A DNA stretch of 64,000 nt from NCBI GenBank assembly GCA_964352475.1, contig CAYGSL010000022.1:1-64000 (forward strand), written 5' to 3'. Shown in pieces: positions 1 through 7,846 of this stretch (the first letter of the stretch is position 1; every line of letters begins with the position of its first letter). Made by a program: the position numbers and the translations under genes. The notes below the pieces were generated by a model, which searched no databases, was not told the origin of the DNA, and saw only the letters and a list, made by a program, of their open reading frames with translations. The DNA is from JAUIET01 sp964352475 (lineage in GTDB: Bacteria > Pseudomonadota > Gammaproteobacteria > Pseudomonadales > JAUIET01).

Positions 1-36
1 ATGGCTTGATGCTTGACACACAACCATAGTCACTTG

Positions 37-420
37 TTATGTGGCTTTCGCTTTCGGATAGAACTTAACTCCAGCGAGATCTTTGAAGTCAATATCCTGT
101 GTCCAAACCGTAGCTTCGTGTTTCTGCGCCGTCGCATATATGATGCTATCTGCCAATGGAAGCTTTAGTTCAACACCGAAACTAGCTGCATTTAGTGCCA
201 ACTCTGCGTCTAGCGAAACAACGCTACCTTGCTCCATGTGAGCGATAGCTTCTAATGCTGCTTCCTCACCCCGTTGCCGAAGAATACTCTTAAATACTTC
301 TGTGAGTGTAATACTTGGAACAATCAGTTTTTGAAGATTCTCGATGGGCTTGGCGAACGAAGCAGCGTTGCCATCTCCGGCAAAATAGGAAAGCCAGGCG
401 GATGAATCGACAACATTCAT
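37..420 (-). CDS. vapC: VapC-like PIN-domain ribonuclease toxin
   Basis: This 127-residue protein fits a PIN-domain toxin of a type II toxin-antitoxin module, a family of metal-dependent RNases usually acting on tRNA or rRNA. The acidic residues expected in a PIN active site are visible at D5 (MNVVDSSAW), E41 (LTEVF), D91 (LADSIIYATA) and D109. The length is normal for the family. Its ATG overlaps the stop of the upstream antitoxin by 4 bp (ATGA), which indicates translational coupling in an antitoxin-first operon. The RNA target cannot be told from sequence. Confidence 0.87.
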   Translation of the reverse strand: MNVVDSSAWLSYFAGDGNAASFAKPIENLQKLIVPSITLTEVFKSILRQRGEEAALEAIAHMEQGSVVSLDAELALNAASFGVELKLPLADSIIYATAQKHEATVWTQDIDFKDLAGVKFYPKAKAT

Positions 421-623
421 ATTCTGTCGCTATCACGATCGACATCCGTGTTGATGCCGCTCAAAAACCCTTTCAATTTCTTCATCGGTTTAACCGGGAT
501 GAGTTCAATCCTGTTTTTATACGTAAGGACCTGGATCTTTTGCCCAGAAGTAATCCCCATCGATTCACGGATCTCTTTTGGAATAACAATCTGAAATTTG
601 GGAGAGACAGTTACAGCTTTCAT
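417..623 (-). CDS. vapB: AbrB/MazE-type antitoxin (swapped-hairpin DNA-binding domain)
   Basis: This 68-residue protein begins with the SpoVT-AbrB type fold: residues 1-45 carry a VSPKFQIVIPKEIRESMGI motif and a following basic beta strand. The remaining C-terminal tail is short and charged and would wrap the toxin. It is cotranscribed with the PIN toxin through an ATGA overlap. In this family the antitoxin, or the antitoxin-toxin complex, normally represses its own promoter, which would lie just above position 623. No clear operator was recognised there. Confidence 0.85.
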   Translation of the reverse strand: MKAVTVSPKFQIVIPKEIRESMGITSGQKIQVLTYKNRIELIPVKPMKKLKGFLSGINTDVDRDSDRI

Positions 624-757
624 ACCATAATCCTCATCGATATAAACATCGTATTACGTTAACTGTATCGATGTAATATGTCAAGACACATTGCCCCAGG
701 TTAAACAGCGCTGCTTTTTGGCGTCTATTTTCAACCCGTCGTTATGTGTCATTGCGA

Positions 758-964
758 TCATCTTGGTTTCAATCGTCCGGCTGCCCTCGCAGCCTCAGTT
801 AATCCCGGCATAGATGGGCCTTGTTCCTGCGCAAGCAACCCCGTTTCCGATCGGCTAAATAGTGCCTGAAGAACTATGTTTCTAGTTTCTTTATCTACTT
901 CCGTACCTTCAGACAACGCGAGATAAAGATACGTTAGCTGTTCCCACTCTTCACAGTCTCTCAT
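758..964 (-). CDS. Small hypothetical protein, doubtful
   Basis: A 68-residue open frame lies between the toxin-antitoxin pair and the transposase. The predicted protein is acidic at the N-terminus and basic at the C-terminus, has no signal peptide or membrane segment, and no family is recognised. No purine-rich ribosome-binding site precedes the ATG on the minus strand. It could be a real small accessory gene or a chance frame. Confidence 0.25.
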   Translation of the reverse strand: MRDCEEWEQLTYLYLALSEGTEVDKETRNIVLQALFSRSETGLLAQEQGPSMPGLTEAARAAGRLKPR

Positions 965-988
965 GAGGTGAAATGAACTAAAAGTACC

Positions 989-1011
989 AGGGTCAGGCCT
1001 TACATCTCACA
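989..1011 (+). repeat. REP-like flank of the RAYT gene
   Basis: The stretch containing GGTCAGGCCTTACA followed by TCTCACAC lies about 70 bp before the RAYT start. Motifs of the GGTCAGGCCTTxxA kind commonly flank this transposase class. No second copy was noticed downstream of the gene, so this may be a solitary end. Confidence 0.4.
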
Positions 1012-1083
1012 CAAACGTTTGACCTTGTTTTCAAAACGGGGGTAGACTGGGGTTACACATCAAATGCCAAGACAAGGAATGTT

Positions 1084-1797
1084 ATGGCACGACCTCTTCG
1101 AATCGAGTTTGCTGGTGCGTTGTATCATGTAACCGCGCGGGGTAACGCACGCCAGTCAATTTTTCTGTCTAATACGGATCGCGGGAGTTTTTTGGCGCTC
1201 TTGTCTGATGCAGTGCGCCGCTATAATTGGCGTGTTCATGCCTATTGCTTGATGGGTAATCACTATCATCTGCTTATTGAAACGGTCGATAGGACCTTGT
1301 CGGCGGGCATGAAGTACCTCAATGGAAGTTACTCGCAGTGCTTTAATCGACACCATCGGCGTGTAGGGCATGTGTTTCAAGGTCGCTTCAAGGCAATATT
1401 GGTTCAAGAGAACGCGTACTTCCTGGAGCTATGTCGATACGTAGTGCTAAACCCCGTGCGTGCGGAAATGGTGCGAACAGCGCGTGAGTGGCCATGGAGC
1501 AATTACAGAGCAACATCGGGAATGAGCCAGCCTCCCGATTGGCTTACTGTTAATTGGACGCTGTCCAAATTTTCAGATCGAACATTGAAGGCCTGTTACT
1601 CGTATCGCCGTTTTGTTGCCGAAGGCAAGAATCAACCGTCTCCATGGGCCGAGCTAAAGAACCAGATCTTTCTAGGGTCGGATGAGTTTGTGGATGATAT
1701 GCAGTGCAAGATCGAGTTGGATCAGTCGCTGGATGACGTCTCAGTCGCGCAGAAGTCTCGCCCGAAGAAATCGCTTTCGTTTTACTTAACTCGCTAA
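1084..1797 (+). CDS. REP-associated tyrosine transposase (RAYT, Y1/HUH type)
   Basis: This 237-residue protein is an IS200/IS605-like single-stranded DNA transposase of the RAYT group, which process REP hairpins and are usually single-copy domesticated genes. The HUH motif is seen as H60-Y61-H62 in LMGNHYHLL. The conserved GHVFQGRFKAILV and ELCRYVVLNPVRA blocks follow at about residues 95-130. Longer relatives carry a C-terminal helix-turn-helix of the STVSR type. Here the protein stops shortly after a basic PKKSLSFYLTR tail, so that domain is missing. The N-terminal catalytic part looks intact. Confidence 0.9.
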   Translation: MARPLRIEFAGALYHVTARGNARQSIFLSNTDRGSFLALLSDAVRRYNWRVHAYCLMGNHYHLLIETVDRTLSAGMKYLNGSYSQCFNRHHRRVGHVFQGRFKAILVQENAYFLELCRYVVLNPVRAEMVRTAREWPWSNYRATSGMSQPPDWLTVNWTLSKFSDRTLKACYSYRRFVAEGKNQPSPWAELKNQIFLGSDEFVDDMQCKIELDQSLDDVSVAQKSRPKKSLSFYLTR

Positions 1798-1900
1798 GAA
1801 CCTTAGGGGGCGATGGCGGGAGCTCATCTTGGTGGACGCTATTCGCTGCAAAAAGTGGAGAATCATTTGGGGTGAGGTATGCCACGTGAGCAGAGCAACG

Positions 1901-2041
1901 AAAGGGTTTGAGGAAAGTGTCAATGTGGTTGTCGATTAGAGTGTGTAACGTGTACTCGAATGTGCCAGGCTGCAATTGTTCTTTGAAATTAATCACAACC
2001 ATTGCATCCTGGTTGTAATCGTATGGTTTGAAGTTCGCCAT
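1901..2041 (-). pseudogene. N-terminal fragment of an IS transposase
   Basis: The frame starting with ATG at 2041 encodes MANFKPYDYNQDAMVVINF and continues as EQLQPGTFEYTLHTLID. This is the familiar N-terminus of a DDE transposase of the IS1182-like type. After about 47 residues the similarity stops and the frame turns into unrelated sequence. Only a remnant of the element is left, with no DDE core and no terminal repeats recognised. It lies between the RAYT gene and an attC-like site. Confidence 0.7.
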
Positions 2042-2106
2042 TAATGAGCCTCTGTGGGAATACCTCATTTTATCAAAAACAGCTTACTTTTAAGAGTTTT
2101 TCTACA

Positions 2107-2162
2107 GCCTCAACCCCAGGTTCAGCCGCGCTTACAGCGGCTGCTCCAATCCGTTGTTAGAC
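2107..2162 (-). repeat. attC-like recombination site
   Basis: On the minus strand a perfect RYYYAAC core, GTCTAAC, spans 2162-2156. It is followed by a stem made of CAGCCGC and GCGGCTG (2137-2143 and 2123-2129) around a 7-nt loop. At the far end is GTTGAGGC (2114-2107), a degenerate GTTRRRY core. The TAA stop of the preceding ORF lies inside the GTCTAAC core, as is usual for integron gene cassettes. The outer arms pair poorly, so the site may be decayed. Confidence 0.5.
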
Positions 2163-2540
2163 GTATTGTTCAACGTAATCAATCTCCTGCTTTTCATAAG
2201 ATGAAATTACGTCCGGTTCCTCCAAAAATAGGAATGCTCTAATAAACACAACGGAGTACGCTATGTGACCCATTACGGCCGCATCAAGAGTGAAAGTTCC
2301 TGGTTGATTTGGATCCCAGGTATTCGGATTCTTTGAACTATGATGATGCAGCTTTCCTCGTATATCTACAAAATGATCCGTATAGTTCTCAAATGTTTTG
2401 GTTGCGTAGACTGAGTGTGAACGAAACTCTTCGTGTAACTCGCTTCTCAACCAGTGATCAATTGGCTCGTCTAAAGCTTTTTCGAATGATGCACGAAATT
2501 CCGTGGAATTACGGTATTCCTTCTTTACATGCGGGCTCAA
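2157..2540 (-). CDS. Cassette-like hypothetical protein
   Basis: A 127-residue protein of unknown function. It holds a notable RGKLHHHSSKNPNTWDP segment followed by a hydrophobic helix (AAVMGHIAYSVVFIRAFLF), which suggests a helical-bundle protein. The start used here is TTG, with an in-frame stop shortly upstream. An ATG in another frame 14 nt earlier suggests the 5' end may be frameshifted. Its TAA stop sits in an attC-like core, so it is probably an integron gene cassette or a relic of one. No integrase is present in the window. Confidence 0.5.
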   Translation of the reverse strand: MSPHVKKEYRNSTEFRASFEKALDEPIDHWLRSELHEEFRSHSVYATKTFENYTDHFVDIRGKLHHHSSKNPNTWDPNQPGTFTLDAAVMGHIAYSVVFIRAFLFLEEPDVISSYEKQEIDYVEQYV

Positions 2541-2579
2541 TTCTCATTGCTTACCAACAAACCCGTCGCATACGGGCAT

Positions 2580-3956
2580 CTAATCAATATCGCCCCAAAC
2601 TCGCCCCGGGTAAAGATCCGTTGCAGGCTTATACAACCACTCATCCCGGTATGCCTTGCGCAATAGAACGGATATAACCGATTCGTCACCAATGGCGTCA
2701 TTTCTAATGAGGTTCACAAATTCCGCTTTGCCCTCTTCAAGCGAATCAGGTTTTGTACCTAACAATTCCGCCAAATCATCAAGTTCGGCTTCTCTTACAG
2801 CCTCCCCAAACCGCCGCCGCCTATCCATACACTCAACCAACCTACCCACATCCGTAGCCCGAGACTTCGCAAACTCCCCACCAACCACCGGCAACACATC
2901 CTTCCTCTGCATATAAATCGCAGCCTCAGCCAACACATCACCCTCACCAATCCCTTTAGGCATCTCGGGCTTCTCTACCTCAACCCCCATCGCCATCGCT
3001 AACATCTCAGCCGTAGCTCGGTCGCCCATGTAGCGGTAACATAAAAACCAGGCCAGCGATTCCAGCTCGCTACCTTTGTTCGCCACATAATGAATAGGAA
3101 TCATGCCCCTAACATTTTGCTGCACGGCGTAATACTGCGCCCGAAAGCGATCGTACGGTATGCCAGATTCCTGCTCATACAGTTTGAAAAGCCCTTCCAA
3201 ACCCCCGCAAGGGTTCCAAAACTCCCGTACCATAATGTTGCCCAGGTCTTCCAGCGGGTCGCCATAGTGCCCGCATTCCCAGTCAATCACCGAGCTCACG
3301 GCATTGCCTTGAAACATAAAGTTCACAGGCCCCGTGTCACCTTGCAACAGAGAAACACGCGCTACCTTCTCCGGCGCAAAACGCTCAAGCCATTTCACGC
3401 CATACGTCATTAACGGATCGCAGTAGTCCTTCATGAAGAAGCCCCACTGTGCAACCAACTCGTCCACTTCTTGCAGCGCGCAGTCGCGGGCGGTTTTGGG
3501 TCGGTACAGCATTACATCGTCCAGACCTAGTTCGTCTGGGTCTAGAAGATGGAAGCGTGCCACTACGCGCATGAAATCTTCCATTACAGCGCGTTGTTGT
3601 GCAGGGCTTTCCAGTTTGTCTATGTCGGCGCGGCCAGGATCGCGTTCCATTAATACGGCGCGAAACTCGTCGCTCCAGGCGTGAATTTTTGGGGCGGGTA
3701 TGCCGCGCTGAGCTATGGCCTGCAATATTCGCGTTTCGCGTTCCAGTCTGCGTGGGTCGCCGCCGGTGTCGCGTTGCAGTCGTAAGAAGCCTTCAATGCG
3801 TTCGCCGTTGTTTAGCTGCAGGTCTACTTTCCATGCTTCCCGGCGCGCCACATGGCGTTCCAGATAGGTGACGTGCCCGTCGGTTTCTTTAGCCAGCCAT
3901 TCCAGCAAACCTTCGGGCAGGTCGTGCTGGGCTATGGTGTTGTTCGCTTCGCTCAC
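2580..3956 (-). CDS. Aminoglycoside phosphotransferase-like (APH family) protein
   Basis: A protein-kinase-like phosphotransferase of the APH/choline-kinase superfamily. In proteobacteria such proteins often sit near fatty-acid or steroid catabolism genes and their substrate is usually unknown. The nucleotide and catalytic motifs are SLLQGDTGPVNFMF (Brenner-type GDxxxxN) and SVIDWECGHYGDPLEDLG (the DWE/DxD magnesium site). I place the start at GTG 3956, giving VSEANNTIAQ as N-terminus. The longer upstream reading overlaps the preceding gene and looks non-coding. The start lies 2 bp after the stop of the deazaflavin-type nitroreductase gene, so the two are likely cotranscribed. About 150 C-terminal residues lie beyond the kinase fold. 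Confidence 0.8.
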   Translation of the reverse strand: MSEANNTIAQHDLPEGLLEWLAKETDGHVTYLERHVARREAWKVDLQLNNGERIEGFLRLQRDTGGDPRRLERETRILQAIAQRGIPAPKIHAWSDEFRAVLMERDPGRADIDKLESPAQQRAVMEDFMRVVARFHLLDPDELGLDDVMLYRPKTARDCALQEVDELVAQWGFFMKDYCDPLMTYGVKWLERFAPEKVARVSLLQGDTGPVNFMFQGNAVSSVIDWECGHYGDPLEDLGNIMVREFWNPCGGLEGLFKLYEQESGIPYDRFRAQYYAVQQNVRGMIPIHYVANKGSELESLAWFLCYRYMGDRATAEMLAMAMGVEVEKPEMPKGIGEGDVLAEAAIYMQRKDVLPVVGGEFAKSRATDVGRLVECMDRRRRFGEAVREAELDDLAELLGTKPDSLEEGKAEFVNLIRNDAIGDESVISVLLRKAYRDEWLYKPATDLYPGRVWGDID

Positions 3957-3958
3957 GG

Positions 3959-4414
3959 TTAGCGTGGCTCGCAGATAAACACCGGAATGTTGCGATCGGT
4001 GCGGGCCTGGTAGTCGGCGTATTCGGCGTAGTGCTCTACGCAGATGGGCCACACTTCGGCTTTTTCAGTGTCATCAGCCTGGCGTGCTCGCAATTGCATT
4101 TTGTTGGCTTTGTACTGCACGTCTACATCGGGGTTGGCGCGAACACTTTTAACCCACAGCGGGTCTTTGGGTGCGCCGCCCAGGCTGCCCACCAGTATTA
4201 CGCCTTCCTTGTATGGCACATACATCAGTGGAATGGTGATCTGTTTGCCGCTTTTGGCGCCGGTCATGGTTACCAGCATTACTTCGCGCCCGGCCAGCTT
4301 GCCCATAAACTTGCCGTTGGTGAGCTTGTAGAAGAATACGTTGATCTTGGCGTAGTTCTTAATGAACAGCTTCGTCATCGTGAATTCTTTGTCGGTCATT
4401 GGGTTTGTGGCCAT
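3959..4414 (-). CDS. Nitroreductase family deazaflavin-dependent oxidoreductase (DDN-like)
   Basis: This 151-residue protein resembles the split-barrel deazaflavin-dependent nitroreductase family (PF04075), first known from F420-using actinobacteria. The typical blocks are MLVTMTGAKSGKQITIPLMYV and a downstream GSLGGAPKDPLWVKSVRANPDV (motif shared by the family). The length matches the family. Whether it uses F420, FMN or lipid substrates cannot be decided from sequence. The ATG at 4414 is followed by a second possible start (ATG of MTKLF). It is tightly linked to the phosphotransferase gene downstream. Confidence 0.85.
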   Translation of the reverse strand: MATNPMTDKEFTMTKLFIKNYAKINVFFYKLTNGKFMGKLAGREVMLVTMTGAKSGKQITIPLMYVPYKEGVILVGSLGGAPKDPLWVKSVRANPDVDVQYKANKMQLRARQADDTEKAEVWPICVEHYAEYADYQARTDRNIPVFICEPR

Positions 4415-4462
4415 GATTGGGCTCCGCTATGATGTGAGCCAATAATAACCGCGAATAGGGGG

Positions 4463-4499
4463 TTGATGACAAACCGCTGCTATAGCGATTTGTCATCAA
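4463..4499. promoter_or_regulatory. Long near-perfect inverted repeat
   Basis: The arms TTGATGACAAA (4463-4473) and TTTGTCATCAA (4489-4499) flank an inner CGCT/AGCG stem with a 5-nt loop; only one base pair between the two stems is mismatched. It lies 37-73 nt past the stop of the YHS gene and about 50 bp before the DDN-like gene, both on the minus strand. No T-run follows on the minus strand, so an operator or RNA-processing hairpin is as likely as a terminator. Confidence 0.55.
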
Positions 4500-4535
4500 A
4501 CAGGGTTGGGAGCCCTAAGTAAGTAGCTTTGGTGT

Positions 4536-4988
4536 TTACAGGTCGCCGGCGGCTACGTCTTTGATCTTCGGCCATTGCGCGTCAGACTTCCCCAGGTTGC
4601 CGGGAATGTCTTTCTTCCATGACTTGTACACGCTCAGGTTCTTATTAACGTACAACTGGCCGTCTACTACCTGGAAGGCTTTGCCGTCCACTTCGAACTT
4701 CTTGCCGAATGAAGTGCCCAATGCGCAGTAGCCGCCGTAAGCCGGGGCGTATTTGGCTGGGTTTTCCTTGAACAAGTTGCGGTTCTTTTTGCTGCTGAAG
4801 CGGTAGATAGCACCTTGATACACAGCGGTGTAATTGGCGCTGCCTTCCACGGCGGCATTTTCGGTATGATAGGCCACGGTGTCATAACCGTTCAGAATCA
4901 CATCGTTTTTGTCGGTGGCTGTTTCCACGCCGGCCAATGCGCCTGCGCTCATGAGCAGTGCGAAAAGGTAAGTGCTTAATCGTTTCAT
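4536..4988 (-). CDS. Secreted YHS-domain protein
   Basis: This 150-residue protein has a signal peptide (MKRLSTYLFALLMSAGALA) and one YHS domain: LNGYDTVAYHTENAAVEGS, then IYRFSSKKNRNLFKENPAKYAPAYGG and CALG (segments of one domain). YHS domains are linked with metal or copper binding, but the role of these small periplasmic versions is not established. The gene stands alone between an inverted repeat and the divergent AraC regulator gene, which could plausibly control it. Confidence 0.85.
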   Translation of the reverse strand: MKRLSTYLFALLMSAGALAGVETATDKNDVILNGYDTVAYHTENAAVEGSANYTAVYQGAIYRFSSKKNRNLFKENPAKYAPAYGGYCALGTSFGKKFEVDGKAFQVVDGQLYVNKNLSVYKSWKKDIPGNLGKSDAQWPKIKDVAAGDL

Positions 4989-5119
4989 GGTGTTTCTCCG
5001 TTTGTGTTGCAGCTGTTCATTCAGCCATGGCTAAATAGTAGGGCTACACCGCTAAACCCACTATGTGCGCAACACCGGGCTTATTGTCCAATCGTCCAGA
5101 GCATCCGTAGGAGTATTAT

Positions 5120-6016
5120 TTGGACCCGTTATCAGACCTTTTAAGCACGTTTCGCTTAAACGTAGACATCATCCACAACGCCCAATACTGCGGTGAATGG
5201 GCGCTGGATACCTCAGGCCAGGGGCATGTGTGTTTTCACCTGGTTACCCGCGGCTCCTGTTACGCACGTGCCGATTGCATGGACACCATCGTAAAGCTGG
5301 AACAGGGCGATTTGATCGTGTTCCCGAATGACGCGGCGCATGTGCTGGAAGCAGAGCCAGAGTGCCATGTGGTGGTGAATGCCTCGGAATCCGTGGCTTA
5401 TGATCAGGTAGCCGATGCCAGTGAAGGGGCGGGTCTATTGTGTGGTTATTTTCAGTTTGAAAACCCGGCTAGCAATCCTTTATTAGGGGCGCTACCCAAT
5501 GTAATGGTTAAAAAGCAGGCGGAGCAAAGCGGTAATGCCACGCAAGGATTACTGACGATTATAGCCGGCGAGGCGCTGAGCAAATACTCGGGCAAGCAGG
5601 CGGCGCTGAACAGGCTGACGGAATCATTGTTTATCATGCTGCTGCGTGAGCAAATGTCTGAGGCGGCCACGGCGCGTGGTCTGGCGGCGGCATTGCAAGA
5701 CGCACGCATCAGCAAGGCCTTAAGTGCTATGCACAACGATTGTGAACGGCGCTGGAAAGTTGAGGAACTGGCTGATATCGCCAGCATGTCGCGCTCGGCG
5801 TTTGCGGACTTGTTTAAAACCCTGCTGGGTGAAGCACCCATGGCTTACCTGAGTGGCGTACGCATGCAAAAGGCCTGGGTTTGGTTGAGTGAAGAGGGCG
5901 TTACTGTGTATGAAGCGGCGCTGCGTGCAGGCTACGAAACAGAGGCCTCATTTTCCAAGGCGTTTAAGAAGGTGGTGGGTGTTAGTCCGGGCAGCGTGCG
6001 CAAGAAAGCGGCTTAA
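5120..6016 (+). CDS. AraC family transcriptional regulator with N-terminal cupin
   Basis: This 298-residue regulator has an AraC-type cupin ligand-binding domain (about residues 5-190; PF12852-like) and a C-terminal double helix-turn-helix (about 195-295) with WKVEELADIASMSRSAFADLF and YEAALRAGYETEASFSKAFKK. The chosen start is TTG at 5120, six bases after a GGAG at 5110-5113; there is no in-frame ATG nearby. It is divergent from the YHS gene, with about 130 bp between them. The inducer is unknown. Confidence 0.85.
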   Translation: MDPLSDLLSTFRLNVDIIHNAQYCGEWALDTSGQGHVCFHLVTRGSCYARADCMDTIVKLEQGDLIVFPNDAAHVLEAEPECHVVVNASESVAYDQVADASEGAGLLCGYFQFENPASNPLLGALPNVMVKKQAEQSGNATQGLLTIIAGEALSKYSGKQAALNRLTESLFIMLLREQMSEAATARGLAAALQDARISKALSAMHNDCERRWKVEELADIASMSRSAFADLFKTLLGEAPMAYLSGVRMQKAWVWLSEEGVTVYEAALRAGYETEASFSKAFKKVVGVSPGSVRKKAA

Positions 6017-6019
6017 GCG

Positions 6020-6808
6020 CTACATCACCGCCAGTTTGCTATTGCGTAAATCGGTCACCAGCATATCGCCGGGACTGTGGGTAATACAGAAGGGTGGTTT
6101 CGATTGCTCCACCACTACTTGCGGGGTTACACCACAGGCCCAAAACACCGGCAGTTCGCCTTCGTTAATGCTCACGCCGTCGCCATAGTCAGGGTTATCA
6201 ATATCATGTATGCCTATCAAAGCAGGGTCGCCCAGGTGCACCGGCGCGCCATGCACTGACGGAAAGCGGGTGCAAATCTGAACGGCGCGAATCGCGTCAG
6301 CAGCCACCATCGGCCGCATGCTTACCACCATATTGCCTTTAAAGCGCGCAGTGGCCTGGCACTCAATATTGGTGCGGTACATGGGCACGTTTTTGCCTTC
6401 AGTGATATTGCGAATTTCCAGGCCATCGGCCAGCAGGGCTTCTTCAAAGGAAAACGAGCAGCCTATGGCAAACACCACCAGGTCGTCGCGCCAGTCTGCG
6501 CTCACATCGCTCACGGTTTTTACAAGCTTTCCGTTTTCAAACACGCGGTAATTCGGCACATCGGTTCGAATGTCTATGTCTTCGCCAAGCGCGGGCATCA
6601 TTGGGCTGCCGGCAGTGTCGCTCACGCCAATTAAGGGGCAGGGTTTGGGGTTTAGCGTGCAGAAGCGCAAAAACTCGTCGGCCCAGTCGGCGGGTAATAT
6701 CATCAGATTGCATTGCACAAAACCTTGCGCGCACCCTGAGGTATTGCCGGTGTGTTGGCCGGCCCGAATGCGTTGTCGTAATTCCAGAGGGGTTAATGCG
6801 CTATTCAC
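6020..6808 (-). CDS. DUF1445 / YcsI-like putative hydro-lyase
   Basis: This 262-residue protein matches the DUF1445 family, annotated as putative hydro-lyases and related to the D-glutamate cyclase domain. Family blocks seen are SGCAQGFVQCNLMILP near the N-terminus, FAIGCSFSFEEALL in the middle and ACGVTPQVVVEQSKPPF near the C-terminus. Full length is about that of the family. It converges with the AraC gene, with only 3 bp between the stops. No 5-oxoprolinase genes are next to it, so the substrate remains open. Confidence 0.85.
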   Translation of the reverse strand: MNSALTPLELRQRIRAGQHTGNTSGCAQGFVQCNLMILPADWADEFLRFCTLNPKPCPLIGVSDTAGSPMMPALGEDIDIRTDVPNYRVFENGKLVKTVSDVSADWRDDLVVFAIGCSFSFEEALLADGLEIRNITEGKNVPMYRTNIECQATARFKGNMVVSMRPMVAADAIRAVQICTRFPSVHGAPVHLGDPALIGIHDIDNPDYGDGVSINEGELPVFWACGVTPQVVVEQSKPPFCITHSPGDMLVTDLRNSKLAVM

Positions 6809-6923
6809 TGCGAATACTCTTGCCTGTTGGTGTGGTCAACAGCGTGCGATGACCTGATGAGGTAAAGGGTACCGCGCATGGTCTGCAAACGCTAGCCAAA
6901 CGCGTCGCTCAGATGATCGCTGG

Positions 6924-7733
6924 TTAATCGATATTTCGCTTCAGCTGAGAATTGATCTTATCACCAATCAGGGAAATGGCTTTGCGCCGGCTAAACACGC
7001 GGGTCATCAAAAATGTTTCCAGCGTATCGCGCAGGCTGGGGCGCGCACTTGGCGTATTGCCAAGGGCTTTTAGTGCCGCCGCTGCGGTGTCTTCCGGCAG
7101 CATTACGCCTTTAACTTTCTGGCCTTCTTTCAAGCCGGGGTTGGCGCTTCTAAACCCTGGCGTGTTGGTGCCACCGGGTGATATCGCCAACACGTCTACT
7201 TTGTGCTTGCTTAACTCATACCACAGGGCTTCCCCAAGGGATAAGTTGTAGGCTTTGGTGGCTCCGTAGTTCGCCACATACGGCGTGCCCTGGTAGGCGG
7301 CACTGCTGGCAAACAATATGATGCCGCCGCGTTGGCGTTCAATCATTGGCTGGCAGTAGTGGTGAGTCAGTATCAGTGGGGCGTTTACGTTCACAGCTAC
7401 TGCACTGAGCATGTCGTTTAGTGGGGTTAGTTCAAATGGCCCAACGTGGCCGGTGGCTGCGCACGCCACCAACAGGCCAACCTCGCAGTGCTCAGTTTTT
7501 TGCAGCAAGAGGTCAAGAAAGCTGGCCTCAGCCAGGTCTGCACACACGGTAATCACTTCAACGTTGAGCGAGGTGCGCAGCCGCTCCGCGGTTGTTTCCA
7601 GCAGCGCCTGTTCGCGGTCTAGCAAAATCAGGTTTACGCCATGTTCGCCAATGGCGGTAGCAAACGCAGCACCCATGCCTTGCGCGCCACCTGTTACCAG
7701 TGCCCAAGGGCCATATTGGCTTTTGAAATTCAT
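6924..7733 (-). CDS. Short-chain dehydrogenase/reductase (SDR)
   Basis: A classical SDR with an N-terminal NAD(P)-binding TGGAQGMG motif, LFASSAAYQGTPYVANYGATKAY bearing the catalytic Ser and the YxxxK pair (Y-GATK), and a SPGGTNTPGF loop. The start is placed at ATG 7733 (MNFKSQYGPW), preceded by a GGGGTGAG purine-rich stretch. The longer open frame upstream would overlap the divergent promoter region of the DsbA-like gene. The substrate is unknown. The C-terminal extension of about 40 basic residues resembles that of membrane-associated lipid-type SDRs. Confidence 0.85.
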   Translation of the reverse strand: MNFKSQYGPWALVTGGAQGMGAAFATAIGEHGVNLILLDREQALLETTAERLRTSLNVEVITVCADLAEASFLDLLLQKTEHCEVGLLVACAATGHVGPFELTPLNDMLSAVAVNVNAPLILTHHYCQPMIERQRGGIILFASSAAYQGTPYVANYGATKAYNLSLGEALWYELSKHKVDVLAISPGGTNTPGFRSANPGLKEGQKVKGVMLPEDTAAAALKALGNTPSARPSLRDTLETFLMTRVFSRRKAISLIGDKINSQLKRNID

Positions 7734-7846
7734 TGCTTCGCTCACCCCTGCTTCCAGAGGCCACGTTAACAAAACACGCTGTGAAGCGACATTGACGATT
7801 GGTAACAGCCACCGTAGCATGAACGTAAACAAACAATGGAAAAATC

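Noticed and set aside
2563..2577. CCCGT/ACGGG hairpin after the phosphotransferase stop
   Set aside because: It is only a 5-bp stem and is not followed by a clear T-run, so it was not called a terminator.
2656..2916. Plus-strand open frames inside the phosphotransferase region
   Set aside because: They lie antisense to a gene with clear kinase motifs and encode low-complexity Ser/Pro-rich strings. They have no ribosome-binding site, so they are treated as shadows.
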